From positions 1 through 52,194 of IMG/VR virus record IMGVR_UViG_3300033141_005196: DNA of 52,194 nt; one strand, 5' to 3'. The notes beneath the pieces are model-generated. The model searched no databases. It had not been told where the DNA came from and saw nothing but the letters and a program-made list of their open reading frames with translations. The translations under genes and the position numbers were made by a program. The DNA is from a virus. This document shows, piece after piece, positions 49,889 to 52,194 of this stretch (positions are counted from its first letter, which is position 1; the number at the start of each line of letters is the position of its first letter).

Positions 49889-49917
49889 ACCCTACCACAA
49901 AACCTCGGTTTTTGCAA
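49889..49917 (-). promoter_or_regulatory. Candidate sigma70-type late promoter with dyad in the spacer
   Basis: On the minus strand TTGCAA (49917-49912) and TAGGGT (49894-49889) are 17 bp apart, a moderate -35 and weak -10. An inverted repeat AAAACC-TC-GGTTTT (49899-49912) fills the spacer and could bind a regulator. It lies 39 bases upstream of the first late gene. Confidence 0.4.
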
Positions 49918-50183
49918 GGATAAACTTTTGGTGGGATTGCAAAGGGTAGCTTCGCTGCTCGCGACATCTTTGATTGTTGAGTCTGTATCTTGGGCGCGTT
50001 TCGAGAAGTCGTAACACAATTCATACCAATCTAATATCTTGCATAAAAATATCTATTAATTTAATATAGATTAAGCAAGTAGGATGGCACAGAGTTTGCA
50101 TGTGGCACAGAGTTTGCATATTGCAAGTATCATGCCATATGCAAAAGATATACCACATCAAATCGGTAGGAATTGGATGATGT
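49918..50183. other. Non-coding stretch upstream of the late operon
   Basis: No gene is supported. It is AT-rich around 50030-50080 and holds four of the 16-bp TGGCAC-N5-TTGCA-type elements between 50085 and 50155. Confidence 0.6.
50085..50155. repeat. Cluster of four 16-bp sigma54-like elements in palindromic order
   Basis: Two plus-strand copies (50085-50100 and 50103-50118, both TGGCAC-AGAGT-TTGCA) face two minus-strand copies (50122-50137, TGGCAT-GATAC-TTGCA; 50140-50155, TGGTAT-ATCTT-TTGCA). Neighbours are 18 bp apart on each side, so the whole 71-bp block is an imperfect palindrome. The minus copies point at the late operon and could be sigma54 promoters. Confidence 0.75.
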
Positions 50184-50215
50184 AAAAAAGCAGAGCATGT
50201 TCTGCTCTGCTTTTT
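50184..50215. terminator. Strong bidirectional intrinsic terminator
   Basis: AAAAAGCAGAGCA pairs with TGCTCTGCTTTTT through a 13-bp stem with a short loop, T-run on the right and A-run on the left. On the minus strand it ends the gene at 50283; on the plus strand it would end any transcript started at 50085-50118. Confidence 0.85.
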
Positions 50216-50282
50216 GGGTTAAGGTATCCAGAATCGGGTGGCGGATTCTGGACTAAACGCGGGCGTCACTCCGCACAAGCCG

Positions 50283-50618
50283 TCAAGATTTTTTCTTGAC
50301 GGGCTTGATGGCCGATGCTTTCAGCTCAAGCCCGTGAACCGAAAAGCTACGAGCCTTATGAGCTGAAGTATCCGCTTCTTCTGCCAAGCGGCTCAGCTCC
50401 GAAGCCAACTCCGGGTTGCTTTTAGCAACTGCACGGAGTTTGTCTCCGGGCATGGGCAGAGTCCTAGCAGCGTTCCTTACATCCGTAAAGAATTGACGGA
50501 TAGCAAGGTCTGCCACTACCGGATTATCTGCCTTCAGCCAGTCCGGCAGAGTGACAGTCACTGTGCGACAATACCCCTTGGGTATTGTGCCACCTGTCAC
50601 TGTCAGCGTCTCTTTCAT
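50283..50618 (-). CDS. Hypothetical protein encoded alone in the control region
   Basis: Product of 111 aa. The ATG at 50618 follows GGAGGGAGGTGAAAAT, a very strong site; the longer in-frame start would overlap promoter-like DNA and is rejected. A beta-rich N-terminus (TLTVTGGTIPKGYCRTVTVTL) leads to a helical region with AKSNPELASELSRLAEEAD, similar in layout to the protein at 6404. It has its own upstream elements and terminator, so it is a separate transcription unit and a regulator candidate. Confidence 0.6.
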   Translation of the reverse strand: MKETLTVTGGTIPKGYCRTVTVTLPDWLKADNPVVADLAIRQFFTDVRNAARTLPMPGDKLRAVAKSNPELASELSRLAEEADTSAHKARSFSVHGLELKASAIKPVKKKS

Positions 50619-50665
50619 ATTTTCACCTCCCTCCTGCCACCACGTGATATTTGCCCATGATATAA

Positions 50666-50681
50666 TGCAACACACGTGCCA
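50666..50681 (-). promoter_or_regulatory. Candidate sigma54 promoter for the 50283 gene
   Basis: On the minus strand TGGCAC-GTGTG-TTGCA matches the -24/-12 consensus. A start of transcription near 50655 would give a leader of about 37 bases before the gene's ribosome site. Unlike most copies in this region it has no face-to-face partner, which favours a true promoter. Confidence 0.6.
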
Positions 50682-50743
50682 GAAAACAATCATTATTGCA
50701 AAAATATTTCTCAACAATATTCACCACTTAGAGCACTCCCGAT

Positions 50744-50793
50744 ATAAACCGGACATGATAAACCGGACATACCGGACATTCTGGCCGGTTTAT
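50744..50793. repeat. ATAAACCGG operator-like repeats
   Basis: ATAAACCGG occurs at 50744 and 50758, with an inverted copy CCGGTTTAT at 50785-50793; CCGGACAT also occurs three times in the same block. The cluster is about 65-110 bp upstream of the candidate promoter at 50666, a fitting place for an activator or repressor. Confidence 0.6.
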
Positions 50794-50893
50794 GGCCGGA
50801 TTCACGAGACAAATTTCCAAGTGAAAACAGCAACTTGCGGTATTCCGGCCATGTGGCCAAGAAACGTGTCCGGCAAAGATTTGCAGCATTTCA

Positions 50894-50909
50894 TGCAAAA
50901 AACATGCCA
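50894..50909 (-). promoter_or_regulatory. Single 16-bp sigma54-like element
   Basis: Minus strand TGGCAT-GTTTT-TTGCA. It has a looser partner (CGGCAA…TTGCA) on the plus side at a different spacing. It points toward the 50283 gene. Confidence 0.5.
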
Positions 50910-50926
50910 AGTGCGCCGGAGACGCT

Positions 50927-50960
50927 TGGCACAAACTTTGCAATGGCAAATCATATACCA
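50927..50960. repeat. 34-bp palindromic pair of sigma54-like elements
   Basis: Plus half TGGCAC-AAACT-TTGCA (50927-50942) and minus half TGGTAT-ATGAT-TTGCC (50960-50945) face each other across 2 bp. Confidence 0.7.
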
Positions 50961-50993
50961 CAGTATTCCTATAGGTTTAGTATGAATTCCCTC

Positions 50994-51027
50994 TGGCACG
51001 ATACTTGCTATAGCAGAAACCGTACCA
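50994..51027. repeat. 34-bp palindromic pair of sigma54-like elements
   Basis: Plus half TGGCAC-GATAC-TTGCT (50994-51009) and a weaker minus half TGGTAC-GGTTT-CTGCT (51027-51012), separated by 2 bp. Confidence 0.7.
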
Positions 51028-51034
51028 GCGCATG

Positions 51035-51068
51035 TGGCGCACTTCTTGCAATTGCAATATGCGTGCCA
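51035..51068. repeat. 34-bp palindromic pair of sigma54-like elements
   Basis: Plus half TGGCGC-ACTTC-TTGCA (51035-51050) and minus half TGGCAC-GCATA-TTGCA (51068-51053), separated by 2 bp, so the centre reads TTGCAATTGCAA. This is the most symmetrical copy. Confidence 0.8.
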
Positions 51069-51088
51069 AAGTAAATCATACAAATCCA

Positions 51089-51193
51089 ATAGACACCGAG
51101 TTAATAGATATTGAATTGATAGATATTGAATTGATAGATATTGAGACAATAGATATTGAATTGATAGATATTAAGTTAATACCTATTAAATCT
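51089..51193. repeat. Seven 15-bp tandem repeats, iteron-like
   Basis: Units of consensus ATAGATATTGAATTG begin at 51089, 51104, 51119, 51134, 51149, 51164 and 51179. Three are identical; the outer ones are degenerate. The block is AT-rich and next to further AT-rich DNA to 51230. A replication-origin or operator array is plausible. Confidence 0.85.
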
Positions 51194-51241
51194 GTATGAA
51201 TAAAGTATATTATCATACTAGTCTTTCCTCACCCCACGTGT

Positions 51242-51559
51242 TGTCGCAAGTCGATATGTCGCACGGCAGTGTATGTCGCAGGTCGGTTCGCGTTATGTCG
51301 AGGAGCCATCATGGTCGATGTCCTGCACCGCAGGTGTAGAGCATCAGTCCCGCTCTACATTGTCGGTGCACAGTATGTCGAGGGATCATCCATGTCGAGG
51401 GAGCACGGCTCTTCAGGAGCACAGAGGAGAGGATCATGTACATCAAAGATGACAACAACCCTTCCTGCAGCTGGCTTTGTCGCATGTCGATGTTGTCGCA
51501 TGATGCCATAGTCGAAGCATAACTCCCTCGGTATCTTTGGAGAGATCATCTTAATGTCG
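51242..51559. repeat. Cluster of TGTCG direct repeats
   Basis: Eleven TGTCG copies start at 51242, 51257, 51274, 51296, 51361, 51376, 51393, 51478, 51485, 51494 and 51555. The spacing 15 then 17 occurs twice (51242 set and 51361 set), as if a block was duplicated 119 bp away. Several extend to TGTCGCA or TGTCGAGG. No gene is credible here. Confidence 0.75.
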
Positions 51560-51646
51560 GACCATGTATCGACCGGATCATGTATATGATCATCCCAGAC
51601 TTCAGAGAGCCGAGGATTGGATGATTTGATGTACACATCAGGACCA

Positions 51647-51698
51647 TGGCACGCTTCTTGCAATAGCAATCCGCAGGCCACATGCAAGTCTCGTGCCA
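51647..51698. repeat. Palindromic pair plus extra sigma54-like element
   Basis: Plus half TGGCAC-GCTTC-TTGCA (51647-51662), minus half TGGCCT-GCGGA-TTGCT (51680-51665) across 2 bp, and a second minus copy TGGCAC-GAGAC-TTGCA (51698-51683) 18 bp further on. The plus copy points toward the right end and, on a circle, toward the early genes. Confidence 0.7.
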
Positions 51699-51809
51699 AA
51701 GCTGCGCTTCATGCCACCTGCGCCAGAGGCGCGACTGCGCCACACTGACGTGAGGCAGATGCTCAATTCCCGGACAAGCGCACTGTCCTGCAGAGCAGGC
51801 TGGTTGTTT

Positions 51810-51833
51810 GTAATTTTAGTGCGGTAAAGTTAT
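51810..51833. repeat. Dispersed palindrome, copy 6
   Basis: GTAATTTTA-GTGCGG-TAAAGTTAT; two changes from the best copies. Confidence 0.75.
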
Positions 51834-51923
51834 TTTTGTAAGGAAATCCAGTACTTAGGAAAAGGCTAATGAAATCAATAACTTAACTCGGCCAAACTGT
51901 AAGAATCGTTCTTAAAATCGCTG

Positions 51924-52007
51924 TAAGTTACCGAATTTACTAGTTTTCCTTTTTTGCCTTTGTAAGTCATTGAAATTACACCAGTTTCCCAATTTCCCAG
52001 TTTTCTT
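51924..52007 (-). repeat. Right arm of 84-bp end-to-end inverted repeat
   Basis: Reverse complement of this arm aligns ungapped with 98-181 at about 77% identity. The most conserved part is nearest the coding side (51924-51945). Its outer side leads to a TAAAATTAC half-site, as on the left. Confidence 0.8.
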
Positions 52008-52112
52008 AACTGTAGCTCTCGACAGCCCACTAAAATTACAAACAGGACAAGAACGCGCCTGCGGCGTGCTGCGCCTGCGGCACGAAGTGCTTGCACACCT
52101 CCGCGTCTGTCC

Positions 52113-52136
52113 GTAACTTTAGCGCGGTAAAATTGC
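52113..52136. repeat. Dispersed palindrome, copy 7
   Basis: GTAACTTTA-GCGCGG-TAAAATTGC. The preceding CCTCCGCGTCTG matches, in reverse complement, the CAGACGCGGAGG that follows copy 1 near 3843-3854, so these two copies share a longer element. Confidence 0.8.
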
Positions 52137-52194
52137 AAACAAGCGCGGAGACGAGCGAGCGCATGAGCACAGGCGCGCATGTATATTAAAAAAA

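Larger units (their letters stand above)
51699..52194. other. Non-coding right end
   Basis: No gene is supported; frames of up to about 100 codons here run through repeats and lack ribosome sites. It holds palindrome copies 6 and 7, a half copy near 52031-52039, the right arm of the end-to-end inverted repeat, and GC-rich segments with GGCGC and CGCGCC near 52050-52080. Confidence 0.6.

Noticed and set aside
51089-51193. CRISPR array
   Set aside because: The 15-bp units are directly adjacent with no spacers and there are no cas genes.
51269-51511. 80-codon frame on the plus strand, and other frames in 50.8-52.2 kb
   Set aside because: They run through repeat arrays, have skewed Cys/Arg/Ser composition, no good ribosome site and no family resemblance.

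Overview
This window looks like an essentially complete genome of a tailed phage (Caudoviricetes, probably siphovirus-like) that infects a Gram-negative bacterium. It carries a full head–tail gene set: small and large terminase, DUF935-type portal, XkdF-type protease, scaffold, decoration protein, coat, connectors, tail tube, overlapping tail chaperones, tape measure and tip proteins. The Gram-negative host is inferred from GT9/heptosyltransferase-like enzymes, a lipoprotein beside the endolysin, Sec signal peptides and AGGAGG ribosome binding sites. I found no integrase, CI-like repressor, RNA polymerase, rRNA, tRNA or CRISPR array. The sequence begins and ends in A-runs, so it may be a circularly permuted genome broken at a homopolymer.

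Layout. Positions 1-296 are a non-coding left end with half of a long inverted repeat and a strong sigma70 promoter. Positions 297-20934 form a rightward early/middle arm. It opens with many tiny genes, many of them Cys-rich or zinc-ribbon. A replication and DNA-metabolism block follows: PD-(D/E)XK nuclease, ATP-dependent ligase, DHH phosphoesterase, Sak4-like ATPase, DUF669-like protein and a ParB–methyltransferase fusion. A second run of small zinc-ribbon and membrane proteins leads to a UDG–exonuclease–family A polymerase fusion, a DUF4406-like enzyme and a DUF3987-like P-loop protein. Positions 20921-49850 form a leftward late arm. In transcription order it holds packaging and head genes, connectors, a glycosyltransferase/methyltransferase cassette lodged between tail terminator and tail tube, tube, chaperones, tape measure, tip complex, fibre-like and signal-peptide-bearing proteins, and a lysis region. 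The two arms meet tail to tail with overlapping 3' ends near 20.93 kb.

The right end (49.85-52.19 kb) holds one leftward gene and otherwise looks like a regulatory or origin region. It contains fifteen 16-bp elements matching or close to TGGCAC-N5-TTGCA, which is also the sigma54 -24/-12 consensus; ten form five face-to-face palindromes. It also has seven 15-bp tandem repeats, a cluster of TGTCG direct repeats, ATAAACCGG operator-like repeats, and copies of a 24-bp palindrome (GTAATTTTA-N6-TAAAATTAC) that is also scattered through both arms. An 84-bp imperfect inverted repeat joins the two ends. If the molecule is circular, this region lies between the starts of the two arms and would control both. 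The repeat system is the most unusual thing in the window. Other notable points are a candidate -1 frameshift in the tail chaperones, signal peptides on fibre-like proteins, a LamG insertion in a tail-hub protein, and expanded paralogous zinc-ribbon families.

Functional calls rest on motif recognition by eye; no database search was run.
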